This document shows, piece by piece, positions 28,241 to 37,903 of a stretch of 64,000 bases of DNA. Source of the stretch: Bacillus methanolicus (GTDB taxonomy: Bacteria > Bacillota > Bacilli > Bacillales > Cytobacillaceae); the NCBI RefSeq assembly GCF_008764295.1, contig NZ_VTQX01000006.1, forward strand, positions 89,467 through 153,466, written 5' to 3'. The first letter of the stretch is position 1; each line of letters begins with the position of its first letter. The translations under genes and the position numbers were made by a program. The notes beneath the pieces were generated by a model, which was given only the letters and a program-made list of their open reading frames with translations, ran no database searches and was not told the DNA's origin.

Positions 28241-28417
28241 GTGCCTAGTTCAAAAATATGCTTTATTTAACAGTATGATTTTTTAGCTCATTTTTGTGTG
28301 AAACCATGATTCCACATGCCATTCCTTTATGTTGAAAGGTCCTGAAATAATTAGGAGAAAATGAGCTTTGCTATCTATGTTTTCTCTTTAGCTACTTTCA
28401 TTTAATGGGCTAGGCAT
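28241..28417 (-). repeat. Miniature inverted-repeat-like element, copy 3 (degenerate)
   Basis: AGCTCATTTTT (28285) and AAAATGAGCT (28358) form the outer inverted pair. Between them are GTGTGAAACCATG and a GTTGAAAGGTCCTGAAA segment that aligns with GACTGAAAGATCTTCTGA of copy 2 in the same orientation. GCCTAG and CTAGGC at the edges may be decayed ends. It fills the namA-proI gap, where no gene is seen. Confidence 0.5.
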
Positions 28418-28463
28418 AGTGGTTAACAATCCCAATGTATTTCCGATAATCGAGTTCACTATC

Positions 28464-29306
28464 TTATGTCCGCTGCTCTTTTTCAAGCTCTTCCGCTAAT
28501 GTAAGGCCGAGCCTTTTTGATTGGGAGGTAGCTTCTTTAATACATTGAATAAAAGCTTCCTGGACTTGATGTTCCTTTAAAATTTTTAACCCTGCCTCAG
28601 TAGTACCACCAGGACTCGTTACTTCTTTTCGGAGCTGTTTTGGCGGCTTTGTCGTTCTTGAAACCATTCCAGCTGCACCAATTAACGTTTGCACAATGAG
28701 CTTCTGTGCTAACTCTCCGTTAAGTCCGATTTCCACTGCACTTTTTTCCATTGCTTCAATTAGATAATAAATGTAAGCTGGACCGCTTCCCGATAGTCCA
28801 GTGACTGCATCTAGCTGTTTTTCTTCAACATAAACGGTAAGTCCAACGGTATCAAACATTGTTTTAATTAAATGAATTTGTTCCTCTGTCGCAATGGAAT
28901 TGGCAGCAAGGGCAGTGGCTGATTGTCCGATCGCCGCAGAAGTATTGGGCATTGCCCTAACGATTGGAACCGACCGTTCAGTCAGCATTTCAATACTTTT
29001 AATTGAGACTCCTGCAAGCATCGAGACGAGAAATGTTTCATGATTTAAATAAGGCTTTATTTGCTTTACTGCTAAAGCGACATCCTTTGGCTTCATCGCT
29101 AAAAGAATGACGTCAGCATCTTGAAGCATTTCTTCGAAGTCATATGTTGGATTTATTCCGTATTGTTGATGGAGCAGACTTAGCTTTTCTCGGTTGCTAC
29201 GATTGGTTACCCAAATTTGTTCACCTCTCATAAATTGTTTTTTAACCATACCGGAAATTAAAGCTTCAGCCATCGAACCGGCTCCGATCATTGCGATTTT
29301 TTTCAT
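28464..29306 (-). CDS. proI: Pyrroline-5-carboxylate reductase
   Basis: The 280-residue enzyme has the dinucleotide motif MIGAGSMAEAL at the N-terminus, VRAMPNTSAAIG, and the family signature from ALTGLSGSG-like VTGLSGSGPAYIYYLIEAM to EVTSPGGTTEAGL. It reduces pyrroline-5-carboxylate to proline with NAD(P)H. SD GGAGAGG precedes the ATG. A proline T-box lies directly upstream, so expression should rise when tRNA-Pro is uncharged. This is the B. subtilis yqjO position. Confidence 0.95.
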   Translation of the reverse strand: MKKIAMIGAGSMAEALISGMVKKQFMRGEQIWVTNRSNREKLSLLHQQYGINPTYDFEEMLQDADVILLAMKPKDVALAVKQIKPYLNHETFLVSMLAGVSIKSIEMLTERSVPIVRAMPNTSAAIGQSATALAANSIATEEQIHLIKTMFDTVGLTVYVEEKQLDAVTGLSGSGPAYIYYLIEAMEKSAVEIGLNGELAQKLIVQTLIGAAGMVSRTTKPPKQLRKEVTSPGGTTEAGLKILKEHQVQEAFIQCIKEATSQSKRLGLTLAEELEKEQRT

Positions 29307-29309
29307 GCT

Positions 29310-29548
29310 ATCCTCTCCTTATCTAAAAAAACCCTTTCATCCTATAAAGGACGAAAGGGTTTGCTCCCGTGGTACCACCTTTGTTCATCTAGGTTAAAAC
29401 TAGATGATCTCATATCCGTTAACGCCGGCAGACGGTTAGGTTTGCTAACAGCTCGTGAGGTAGGTTCAATGGTCAAGCGGATGGTGAAGCCTTTCAGCCG
29501 CTGAGCTTCACTCTCTTTCATCATTTCCCATTTACTAGTCCTTAGTCA
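29310..29548 (-). promoter_or_regulatory. T-box riboswitch, proline specifier, upstream of proI
   Basis: The minus strand holds the T-box sequence TGGTACCACG (29368-29377). A terminator stem follows, AAACCCTTTCGTCC with GGATGAAAGGGTTT and a T run (29325-29362). The Stem I region carries a GAAGC/GCTTC hairpin and GAA-CCT-A, whose CCT (29462-29464) is a proline codon in specifier position. A promoter TTGCAT/TATACA with 16-base spacing (29555-29582) places the start near 29548. Confidence 0.9.
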
Positions 29549-29845
29549 TTGCTTTGTATAAATATTAATAGAGATTATGCAAGATCAAGAGCTTGTCTGT
29601 CAAGTGGGATAAAGAAAAAAATTAAATTTTAAATAGTATAAGGCAAAACATATTCATAAATCGTCAACTTCAAGTTAGAAGCAACGACATTTACTTTGTA
29701 TACAATCTATATTATGGGTTTCTTGTGAATGGTTAAATATGTGAAAATAATGACAGTTATTGAAAATGAAGGTAAACTAATGATTATATACGTTTATATA
29801 ATGGATAAATAAGTATGGGAAAATAATGTTTAAGGAGACTAAAGA

Positions 29846-30808
29846 ATGACGGAATGGAAAGATGGAATTGCCAAATTAATTTTGCCCACTCCTTTTCCAG
29901 TTGGAGATGTGAATGTGTATGTCATTAAGGGGGAGCTGTTAACACTTGTAGATGTTGGACCGAAAACAGAAGAGGCTTGGCAAGCATTGAATGAGCAGTT
30001 AAAAGAATTGGATTTGCAACCAGGAGACGTGGAGCAGGTTGTGCTAACCCATCATCACCCTGATCACGCTGGCCTACTCGATTATTTCTCAGCTTCCCTA
30101 CCTGTATACGGACATCCATTGAATAATCGATGGTTGCAGCCAACGGAAAGCTTTTTAGCTGAGAGTGAGCAGTTTTTTATAAAATCATTTCATGAATTCG
30201 GGATTCCAAAAGATTATTGGCGATTGGCTGGGGCGATAAAGAAGGAATTGAAATATTCTTGCAACCGTTTATTGACCGGCTTTTTAACAGAAGGGGATTC
30301 ACCACAAGGGTTATCTGATTGGAAGGTGATTGAGACGCCAGGTCATGCCCAAAGTCATATTGGCTTGTATCGAGAAAAAGATGGTTGCTTCATTGGCGGG
30401 GATCACTTGTTAGCGCATGTTTCTCCTAACCCGATATTAGAACCGCCGATATCGATGGGGAGTGATCGGCCGAAGCCACTTCTTCAATACAATGCTTCTA
30501 TAAAAAAATTGTTAGATATCCCGATCAATCTTGTCTATTCAGGTCATGGTGAAGACATCCTCCACAAAAATGAATTAATTCTTAACCGCTTATCCCAGCA
30601 GCACGAACGGGCTAAAAAGGTTAAGAAGATGCTGGAGAAAAATGCATTGACCGTTTTTGAAGCGTGTCAGCTCCTTTTTCCAAAAGTGTATGAACGTCAA
30701 CTTTCGCTCACGATGTCCGAGACTGTTGGACAATTTGATTATTTAATGGCCGAGAAGGAAATAAAGGAATGCAATGAAGATGGTGTTTTTCGATATACAG
30801 TAAGTTGA
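29846..30808 (+). CDS. yqjP: MBL-fold metallohydrolase (YqjP)
   Basis: The 320-residue protein has the metallo-beta-lactamase zinc motif THHHPDHAG near residue 70, a second His in TPGHAQSHIG, GGDHLL with the bridging Asp, and YSGHGEDI. The C-terminal winged-helix-like tail is typical of hydrolases such as glyoxalase II or lactonase relatives. The substrate is unknown. SD AAGGAGAC precedes the ATG. The SDR gene yqjQ starts 9 bases later, an operon conserved with B. subtilis. Confidence 0.88.
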   Translation: MTEWKDGIAKLILPTPFPVGDVNVYVIKGELLTLVDVGPKTEEAWQALNEQLKELDLQPGDVEQVVLTHHHPDHAGLLDYFSASLPVYGHPLNNRWLQPTESFLAESEQFFIKSFHEFGIPKDYWRLAGAIKKELKYSCNRLLTGFLTEGDSPQGLSDWKVIETPGHAQSHIGLYREKDGCFIGGDHLLAHVSPNPILEPPISMGSDRPKPLLQYNASIKKLLDIPINLVYSGHGEDILHKNELILNRLSQQHERAKKVKKMLEKNALTVFEACQLLFPKVYERQLSLTMSETVGQFDYLMAEKEIKECNEDGVFRYTVS

Positions 30809-30817
30809 GGAGTGGAA

Positions 30818-31609
30818 ATGGTGACATTGAACAATAAAAACATCGTGATTACTGGTGCTTCGTCAGGTATTGGTGAAAAAGTAGCAAGGATGGTGGCGGA
30901 AAGAGGAGCTAGACCAATTTTGCTTGCCCGTTCAACAGAGAAGCTTGCCGAAGTATGTGAACAGGTAAATGAAAGAACAACTGTTGGAGCCATATACTAT
31001 CAGCTAGACGTCAGTGATGTTGAAGAAGTCAAAATCGTTTTTCAAAAAATACTTCAGGAAGTAGGTCATATTGATATTCTTTTAAATAACGCTGGCTTTG
31101 GCGTTTTTGAATCGGTTCATGAAGCCGATTTTGCAGATATTGAAAAGATGTTTCGAGTGAATGTGTTTGGATTAATTGCTTGTACGATGGAAGTTTTGCC
31201 TGCAATGCTGGAGGAGAAACGTGGTCATATTATTAATGTTGCCTCGCAGGCAGGTAAACTTGCTACACCAAAATCGAGCGGTTATGCCGCAACAAAACAC
31301 GCTGTCCTTGGTTTTACAAACAGCCTGCGGATGGAATTGTTAAAAACAAATATTTTCGTATCAGCTGTTAATCCCGGTCCAATTGAAACGAACTTTTTTA
31401 GCATTGCTGATAAATCTGGCAATTATGTGAAGAATGTAAAAAGAATGATGCTGAAATCGGATTATGTTGCCGAACAAATAATCAAATTAATGATCAACCC
31501 GAAGCGTGAATTAAATTTACCACGATGGATGAATATGGGAAGCATCCTTTACAATTTGTTTCCTAACTTAGCTGAAAAACTGACAGGGAGTATATTCGAT
31601 AAAAAATAG
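30818..31609 (+). CDS. yqjQ: Short-chain dehydrogenase/reductase (YqjQ)
   Basis: The 263-residue classical SDR has the TGASSGIG cofactor loop, NNAG, the catalytic Ser in NVASQAG, YAATK with Tyr and Lys, and NPGPIETNF. The Arg in LLARS after strand 2 suggests NADP preference. The substrate is unknown. The start is ATG 30818, 5 bases after GAGGAG, rather than the GTG two codons before. It is co-transcribed with the hydrolase gene yqjP. Confidence 0.88.
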   Translation: MVTLNNKNIVITGASSGIGEKVARMVAERGARPILLARSTEKLAEVCEQVNERTTVGAIYYQLDVSDVEEVKIVFQKILQEVGHIDILLNNAGFGVFESVHEADFADIEKMFRVNVFGLIACTMEVLPAMLEEKRGHIINVASQAGKLATPKSSGYAATKHAVLGFTNSLRMELLKTNIFVSAVNPGPIETNFFSIADKSGNYVKNVKRMMLKSDYVAEQIIKLMINPKRELNLPRWMNMGSILYNLFPNLAEKLTGSIFDKK

Positions 31610-31666
31610 CTTGTGAATTTTCATTTGAGGTTAAAGAGGAGATAGGAAAGAAATGAGGTCATCGCT

Positions 31667-32452
31667 TTGAAAGAGATCATTTTAAAATCATTAATGCAAA
31701 TAGAAGAAGAATATCATGTAAAGATTCTCTATGCGGTTGAATCAGGAAGCAGGGCATGGGAGTTTCCTTCAAAAGATAGCGACTATGATGTTCGCTTCAT
31801 TTATGTCCATAAAGTGGAAGATTACTTAACGATTGACCAAATGGGGATAGGAAAAAAACGCGATGTGATTGAATTGCCGATTAACAATTTATTAGATATA
31901 ACAGGATGGGAACTTACTAAGGCATTAAGATTATTGAGAAAATCGAATCCTCCATTATTAGAATGGTTGCATTCTGGGATCGTATACTATCAAGCATTTT
32001 CAACGATTGAGCAGATGAAGAAGCTAAGTCAACATATATTTACTCCACATTCATGTATCCATCATTATTTAAATATGGCAAGCAACAATTTTCGCGAGTA
32101 TTTGCAGGGGGATGAAGTGAAAATAAAGAAATATTTTTATGTCCTCCGTCCTATTTTGGCTGCTCAATGGATTGAAAAATATAATCAATTTCCACCGCTA
32201 GAGTTCACAAAATTATTGGAGAATCTTTTACCAGATGGAGACTTAAAGAAAGAGATAGAAACGCTGCTCACAAGAAAAATGAGTGGTGAAGAACTTGCCC
32301 TTGAATCGAAGATTGACGTCATAAACGATTTTGTGAACGAGGAAATTTTACGTTTAAGAGCGTATACACGAACGCTCAATAAGGATGCTCCAGATTGGAC
32401 ACCTAAACTCGACCTCCTTTTCAAAAATACACTTAAAGAGGTCTGGAACTAA
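31667..32452 (+). CDS. YcgL-like predicted nucleotidyltransferase
   Basis: The 261-residue protein is a pol-beta-type nucleotidyltransferase of the YcgL/DUF-type family. GSRAW and the metal-binding DSDYDVRF near residues 27-45 form the active site; a helical C-terminal half with LRPILAAQWIEK follows. Some relatives have been predicted to act with RNA ligases, but none is encoded here and no substrate is known. A TTG at 31667 with GAGGTC upstream is the likely start. A bidirectional terminator follows. Confidence 0.75.
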   Translation: MKEIILKSLMQIEEEYHVKILYAVESGSRAWEFPSKDSDYDVRFIYVHKVEDYLTIDQMGIGKKRDVIELPINNLLDITGWELTKALRLLRKSNPPLLEWLHSGIVYYQAFSTIEQMKKLSQHIFTPHSCIHHYLNMASNNFREYLQGDEVKIKKYFYVLRPILAAQWIEKYNQFPPLEFTKLLENLLPDGDLKKEIETLLTRKMSGEELALESKIDVINDFVNEEILRLRAYTRTLNKDAPDWTPKLDLLFKNTLKEVWN

Positions 32453-32458
32453 ATAAAG

Positions 32459-32495
32459 AAAAGCTTGTTACGATATTTTTCAGCAACAAGCTTTT
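32459..32495. terminator. Bidirectional terminator between convergent genes
   Basis: AAAAGCTTGTT and AACAAGCTTTT pair around a 15-base loop, with T-rich flanks on both strands (TTTCTTTATT on the minus strand). Confidence 0.75.
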
Positions 32496-32504
32496 AAGTG
32501 TATT

Positions 32505-33425
32505 TTAGGCTTCCATCTGCTTTAACACTTCCCAGTATAGTGCTTGAATAAACTTTTTAATATTGATTCGGGGAACTTGATTTTCTACTTGGTAGCCTAG
32601 TTTTAATTCATACATTTTAAGTCTCACTTGTGAAAAATCAAAGAATTTAGCTGCGTACTGTTCAAAAATAGGGTTGGTGTAGTCGTCCAATCCAAGAGCT
32701 GCAATGTGATTTAAAGAATGATGAATGGCTCTCCTTACTCTTTGTTCAGAAGCTTTAACTTCTTTTTGTAATTCGTCGCGAGCATTTCCGTTTTTTTGCG
32801 CAGCTTGTTCAAATAATAGTTTTAAAGATGGAATGGTAGAGTATGTATCATCGCTGCTTTCAAATAATATTTCCAATATATCAATAATATCTTTATGGCC
32901 TCCTTCGGAAAGGATTCCTAACTCGGCTAGGATACCTTGACATTCCGTTTGGAAACGAATTGATTTATCTTTCACAAGCGGACGCTCTTCTCCTTTCATT
33001 GATTGGAGAGAATTAATTTGTCTTAATGAAGCTTGAAAATTGTGAATGGAATTTTCGAGAATAATTCTCTCACTGACTTTTTTTAAAACATTAATAACTT
33101 CGAGTTTGTTAATTGGTTTCAAAATATAATAATCAATACCGAGAGAGTAGGCTTCCCCGATTAATTCCTTTATTTCAACTTGTGAAAGCATCACGATTTT
33201 TCCAGTGAAATCAGGTGTAATCGCTCGGATTGTTTCGAGACCATCACGATGTGGCATAAGCAAGTCTATGAGCAAAATGTCGACCTTTTTTTTCGCAAGC
33301 AGTTCTATATCAATCTCTGAACCGTCGCTTGCCTCCCCCACAATCTCGCCAAATTGTTCATTTTCGATAATATCAGATAAAATCATCCTGATTGAATCGT
33401 CGTCATCTACAAGGAAAAATCTCAT
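32505..33425 (-). CDS. GlnL/YcbB-type response regulator
   Basis: The 306-residue protein has a receiver domain (residues 1-120; acidic pocket LVDDDDS, phospho-Asp in DILLIDLLMP, Lys in YYILKPI). The YcbB-type DNA-binding output domain follows (residues 150-300, with RVRRAIHHSLNHIAALG). B. subtilis GlnL controls glutamine use with the kinase GlnK. Here the neighbour is a C4-dicarboxylate/aspartate operon, so aspartate, fumarate or another dicarboxylate is a likelier signal. The start overlaps the kinase stop by 4 bases. Confidence 0.85.
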   Translation of the reverse strand: MRFFLVDDDDSIRMILSDIIENEQFGEIVGEASDGSEIDIELLAKKKVDILLIDLLMPHRDGLETIRAITPDFTGKIVMLSQVEIKELIGEAYSLGIDYYILKPINKLEVINVLKKVSERIILENSIHNFQASLRQINSLQSMKGEERPLVKDKSIRFQTECQGILAELGILSEGGHKDIIDILEILFESSDDTYSTIPSLKLLFEQAAQKNGNARDELQKEVKASEQRVRRAIHHSLNHIAALGLDDYTNPIFEQYAAKFFDFSQVRLKMYELKLGYQVENQVPRINIKKFIQALYWEVLKQMEA

Positions 33426-34693
33426 CGAAGATCACTTCCTTTCATTTTGTCGATTGGCAGAGAAATGACGAAGGTTGTGCCACTGTCCTTCTCTTGATCG
33501 ACTAATTCTATCGTTCCTTCTATTTCTTCAATTACGTTTTTAATATAGGTTAAACCTATTCCGTTCGATGGTTTCCCATTGCCTTCAAATTTTGTAGTAA
33601 ATCCAGGTTGGAAGATTAATTTTTTATGCTTTTCTGCAATTCCTGGACCATTATCTGACACTGAAATATATAAAAAGTCTTCATTTAGATCTGCAGAAAT
33701 TACAATTTTGCCTAAACCTTCGATTGCTTCAACTGCATTTGCAACAAGGTTATTGATAATGGACAATATGACATAGGTTCGATAGGGAGGATGACTCCCG
33801 TTAATCGATAATTGAAAATCGATCTTTTTTTCTAGCAGCAAGCTGTAATTTTGATTAGCGGTTACAATGACATTGAGAATCTCTTCTATTTCCATATAAT
33901 CAACATTTGACCCCTTATCGATTAATTTTGCCAGCCCAGAGAAAATACGTTGATCGTCTTTCTTTATTTCATGTGTCTTTCCTGAAATAGAGAGAAGGTT
34001 TTTAGCGAATCGATGATTTTCCTTTTTTAATTCGATATATAGTTCATATGATTCTCTTGTAAGGTTTTCTGCATTTTGAATCGTTTTTGTCAGTTGGATC
34101 ATTTCAACGTATAAATTTGAGACAAGAATAAGCATTTGTTCATTTTTTGCTCTAAGCTCTGCCTCTGCCTGCTTTGTTTTACGCAAAATAATGATATTAA
34201 AAAAGCCGAGAACAAAAAAACTGCGAAGGACTGCAATGCTTTTAATCCACATAAAGGTTCTGAATGACATTTCCTGTTGAAATATTAAATTTCGAGCTCC
34301 AATTTCAATCATACTGGCAGATACCTCTGTAACGACTCCAAGTAATCCCATGATAAAAGGAGCATGGAGGAACTTTTTTAATCTTAATAAATAAAAAAGA
34401 AGACCGTATGTAAAATAATAGAAAAAAACCGGTCCATGGAATCCCCACAGAGAAGGAATCGAATTATCCACCATAATAGAGGTTCCCAATGTCACCCGAA
34501 ATATGACGACAGACAGCCCAGTAAGAAATCCCGCTATTACTGGGTTAATCCTGTTTGACCATAGCAGAATAAAGAAAAAAACGGGGGTACCTAAGCTAAT
34601 TCTTATTTCCGTTTTTAAAGGGTAAAAATTGAATTCTCCTGCTATCGGAACGAGGATAATGAGCAATAAATAGGTTAAAAGTTTTCTATTCAC
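33422..34693 (-). CDS. GlnK/YcbA-type membrane sensor histidine kinase
   Basis: The 423-residue kinase has about six membrane helices in residues 5-175 without a large extracellular sensor loop. A coiled-coil linker follows, then the histidine region KKENHRFAKNLLSI (near residue 230) and an HATPase domain with NNLVANAVEAIE and DNGPGIA. The GTG start follows GAAGGAAGGA. It pairs with the adjacent response regulator and is divergent from dcu. The 308-base gap between them holds the FNR-type box. The signal may be sensed within or at the membrane. Confidence 0.85.
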   Translation of the reverse strand: MNRKLLTYLLLIILVPIAGEFNFYPLKTEIRISLGTPVFFFILLWSNRINPVIAGFLTGLSVVIFRVTLGTSIMVDNSIPSLWGFHGPVFFYYFTYGLLFYLLRLKKFLHAPFIMGLLGVVTEVSASMIEIGARNLIFQQEMSFRTFMWIKSIAVLRSFFVLGFFNIIILRKTKQAEAELRAKNEQMLILVSNLYVEMIQLTKTIQNAENLTRESYELYIELKKENHRFAKNLLSISGKTHEIKKDDQRIFSGLAKLIDKGSNVDYMEIEEILNVIVTANQNYSLLLEKKIDFQLSINGSHPPYRTYVILSIINNLVANAVEAIEGLGKIVISADLNEDFLYISVSDNGPGIAEKHKKLIFQPGFTTKFEGNGKPSNGIGLTYIKNVIEEIEGTIELVDQEKDSGTTFVISLPIDKMKGSDLR

Positions 34694-34912
34694 TTAATCG
34701 ATCCTTCCTTCGAGTAAAAACTCAAATCGATGTTTCTTTTCCACTTTCATTGTAATAGATAGGCAAAATGATTGTTTTATTAAAAATGACAAAATTATGT
34801 ATATCTCGAGTGGTTTTGTAATTTATTGTAGGTTTTTGTAGGTCATCCATATGATGGAGATGTGGGTTATTTATAGCCTATATGAATAAGTCTTATTTAA
34901 GACAAATATTCA

Positions 34913-34928
34913 TGTGAAAAACTTCACA
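34913..34928. promoter_or_regulatory. FNR-type operator upstream of dcu
   Basis: TGTGA-AAAACT-TCACA matches the FNR/CRP consensus TGTGA-N6-TCACA exactly, 74 bases before the dcu start. Bacillus Fnr is an Fe-S oxygen sensor that activates anaerobic genes. No clear -10 box at the usual distance was seen. Confidence 0.7.
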
Positions 34929-35001
34929 AAAGGTGGTGATTAATGAAATCTTGAAGTTAGGCCATTCTTTTAAAAAATTGAATAATGATAGGAGGTAATC
35001 A

Positions 35002-36318
35002 ATGATGCTGTGGATCCAGTTAGTTATCCTACTTACTTGCATTTTTATAGGGGCGAGGCTAGGGGGTCTTGGCCTTGGAGTTATGGGTGGTGTCGGCTTA
35101 GCTATCTTCGTATTTATCTTTGGTCTCCAACCGACTTCTGCTCCTATTGATGTCATGCTGATGATTTTAGCTGTTATAACAGCAGCAGGTACTTTACAAG
35201 CAGCAGGTGGCATGGAGTATCTTGTTTATTTGGCTGAAAAAGCATTGCGGAAAAACCCGAAATATATCACCTATGTAGCACCGATGGTTACGTATTTGTT
35301 TACATTTTGCGCGGGTACTGGGCATGTTGCCTACTCGGTTTTACCAGTTATTGCCGAAGTATCGCGTGAAGCGGGAATACGACCAGAAAGACCTATGTCC
35401 ATCGCTGTTATCGCATCCCAACAAGCGATAACCGCTAGTCCGATTTCTGCGGCAACGGTAGCTCTATTAGCACTGTTAACTGATTTTAATATCACGCTTA
35501 CAGATATTTTAATGATCTGTATTCCGTCTACTTTTATTGCTTGTATGATTGGAGCATTTATTGCTAGTAAAACAGGTAAAGAGCTGTCCGACGATCCAGA
35601 ATATTTGAAACGATTAGAAGCGGGATTAGCACCAATTAAAAAGGAAAAGAAAGCGTATGTGGCTGATAAAAGCTCAAAGCTTTCTGTTGCATTATTTTTA
35701 CTTGCCGCTGTTTTAGTTGTCTTTTTCGGTTCATTTGAGAATTTGCGTCCAGCTTGGGAGGTTGAAGGTGAGCTGGAAAGAATGGGAATGCCTGTAACGA
35801 TTGAAATTATCATGCTTACTGCAGCAGCTCTCATGATTATTTTATGTAAGGTCAATGTTGAAAAAATTGTTTCTGGCAGTGTCTTTAAGGCAGGCGCTGC
35901 AGCAGTAGTGGCTATTTTTGGAATTGCCTGGATGGGAGATACCTTTTTCAGTGGAAATAGCGAGATGATCACAGGCTCTATTTCTGATTTAGTTACGTCT
36001 GCACCATGGTTATTTGCCGTCGCGCTATTTATCTTATCGATTCTTCTTTATAGTCAAGCTGCAACGGTCCGAACACTTATGCCTTTAGGTATTACATTAG
36101 GGATTAATCCGGCCTTGCTTATCGCCATGTTCCCAGCAGTTAATGGATATTTCTTCATTCCGAATTATCCAACAGTTGTTGCAGCAATTAACTTTGATCG
36201 CACTGGCACAACTCGAATTGGAAAATATATTTTAAACCATAGCTTTATGATTCCTGGTTTAGTTTCAACAATTGGGGCGGTTACGATCGGCATTTTGTTA
36301 AGTTCCATATTGCTCTAG
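35002..36318 (+). CDS. Anaerobic C4-dicarboxylate transporter, Dcu family
   Basis: The 438-residue protein has about ten membrane helices and the Dcu landmarks GARLGGLGLGVMGGVGLAI at the start, CAGTGHVAYSVLPVIAEVSR, and RPERPMSIAVIASQQAITASP. Dcu carriers exchange fumarate, malate or aspartate for succinate during fumarate respiration. SD GGAGGTAATC precedes the ATG. It leads the run dcu-aspA-sdhCAB. DcuA and DcuB cannot be told apart by eye. Confidence 0.9.
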   Translation: MMLWIQLVILLTCIFIGARLGGLGLGVMGGVGLAIFVFIFGLQPTSAPIDVMLMILAVITAAGTLQAAGGMEYLVYLAEKALRKNPKYITYVAPMVTYLFTFCAGTGHVAYSVLPVIAEVSREAGIRPERPMSIAVIASQQAITASPISAATVALLALLTDFNITLTDILMICIPSTFIACMIGAFIASKTGKELSDDPEYLKRLEAGLAPIKKEKKAYVADKSSKLSVALFLLAAVLVVFFGSFENLRPAWEVEGELERMGMPVTIEIIMLTAAALMIILCKVNVEKIVSGSVFKAGAAAVVAIFGIAWMGDTFFSGNSEMITGSISDLVTSAPWLFAVALFILSILLYSQAATVRTLMPLGITLGINPALLIAMFPAVNGYFFIPNYPTVVAAINFDRTGTTRIGKYILNHSFMIPGLVSTIGAVTIGILLSSILL

Positions 36319-36364
36319 GGTTTCGTGATAAGATTTCGCATCATATTGAATAGGAGTGATATAT

Positions 36365-37822
36365 ATGTCTGACAATCTTGAAAATTTTCGTATTGAAAAG
36401 GATTTTTTAGGTGAGAAGAAAATTCCTGTTGAAGCCTATTACGGTGTTCAAACGCTGCGTGCAGTTGAGAATTTTCCGATTACCGGATATCGCATTGATG
36501 AAGCATTAATAAGAGCGATGGCAATCGTAAAAAAATCAGCAGCATTAGCCAATAATGCGATTGGGCAGTTGGATGAATCGATTACAAATGCAATTTTAAC
36601 CGCTGCTGATGAAATATTGGAAGGGAAACTTCATGAGCAATTTATCGTTGATCCCATTCAAGGTGGAGCAGGAACTTCTATTAATATGAATACAAATGAG
36701 GTTATTGCTAATCGTGCTTTAGAACTGTTAGGCGAGGAAAAAGGAAATTACAGCATCATCAGTCCAAATACCCATGTTAATATGGCTCAATCAACAAACG
36801 ATGCTTTTCCTACAGCCGTCCATTTAGCCATTTTAATGACTTTAGAGAATTTGCTCAATGCCATGGATGGTTTGTATAAGGAGTTTTTACAAAAGGCAGA
36901 AGAGTTCGATGGCATGATTAAAATGGGAAGGACCCATTTGCAAGATGCGGTTCCGATTCAACTAGGCCAAGAATTTAATGCTTATGCTCAAGTGTTAAAA
37001 AGGGATATTAAGCGCATCAGCAGTACCAGAGAAAATTTATATGAGGTCAATATGGGAGCAACTGCGGTTGGCACTGGTTTAAACGCTGACCCTGAATACA
37101 TTGCCACTGTAAATAGTTACCTTGCCTTCTTTAGTGGCTATCCAATTAAAGGAACGCAAAATCTTGTTGACGGTACTCAGAATACGGACTGTTATTTGGA
37201 AGTATCATCTGCCATTAAGAACTGTATGCTCAGTATGTCAAAGATTGCGAATGATCTGAGGTTAATGGCATCAGGTCCTAGATGCGGCTTTGGCGAGATT
37301 AACCTTCCGCCACGTCAACCTGGTTCCTCAATTATGCCAGGGAAGGTAAACCCTGTTATGGCAGAGGTGCTTAATCAGAGTGCCTTCCAAATAGCCGGAA
37401 ATGATCTGTCGATCAGCATGGCTTGTGAAGCTGGCCAATTTGAATTAAATGTGATGGAGCCTGTCTTAGTATTTAACTTATTGCAATCCATTAAAATTAT
37501 GACCAATGTATTTACCGTTTTTCGCAAGTACTGCATTAACGGTATTACAGCCAATACTTCAGTTATGGAAGAGTATGTAAATAATAGCGTGGGGATTATT
37601 ACGGCGATCAACCCTCATGTCGGTTATGAGGTGGCAGCATCAGTGGCAAAAGAAGCGATTAGCAGTAAACGTTCGGTGCGTGAAATCGTGTTAGAAAGAG
37701 GAATATTAACTCCTGATGAATTGGACATCATCCTTGCTCCAAAGGAAATGACTCATCCAGGCATTGCTGGTAAAGAGCTTCTAGGGAAAAACAGGAAAGA
37801 AAGAGATTTTGCACACAGTTAA
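36365..37822 (+). CDS. aspA: Aspartate ammonia-lyase
   Basis: The 485-residue fumarase/aspartase-superfamily enzyme has the mobile-loop signature GSSIMPGKVNPVM and the segments PIQGGAGTSINMN and TNDAFPTA. It is very close to B. subtilis aspartase, including the ITAINPHVGYE region. It deaminates aspartate to fumarate. ATG 36365 follows AGGAG at 36352; the GTG at 36356 is part of that SD. Between a Dcu carrier and a succinate dehydrogenase set, it would feed fumarate to reduction or to the TCA cycle. Confidence 0.92.
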   Translation: MSDNLENFRIEKDFLGEKKIPVEAYYGVQTLRAVENFPITGYRIDEALIRAMAIVKKSAALANNAIGQLDESITNAILTAADEILEGKLHEQFIVDPIQGGAGTSINMNTNEVIANRALELLGEEKGNYSIISPNTHVNMAQSTNDAFPTAVHLAILMTLENLLNAMDGLYKEFLQKAEEFDGMIKMGRTHLQDAVPIQLGQEFNAYAQVLKRDIKRISSTRENLYEVNMGATAVGTGLNADPEYIATVNSYLAFFSGYPIKGTQNLVDGTQNTDCYLEVSSAIKNCMLSMSKIANDLRLMASGPRCGFGEINLPPRQPGSSIMPGKVNPVMAEVLNQSAFQIAGNDLSISMACEAGQFELNVMEPVLVFNLLQSIKIMTNVFTVFRKYCINGITANTSVMEEYVNNSVGIITAINPHVGYEVAASVAKEAISSKRSVREIVLERGILTPDELDIILAPKEMTHPGIAGKELLGKNRKERDFAHS

Positions 37823-37903
37823 TAGAACTGCTTAAGTAGACTAGGTGCTAAAAATGTTGGCACCTACTCTATTTCTGAAGATTGATTGAAGGAGGCATTG
37901 CAA

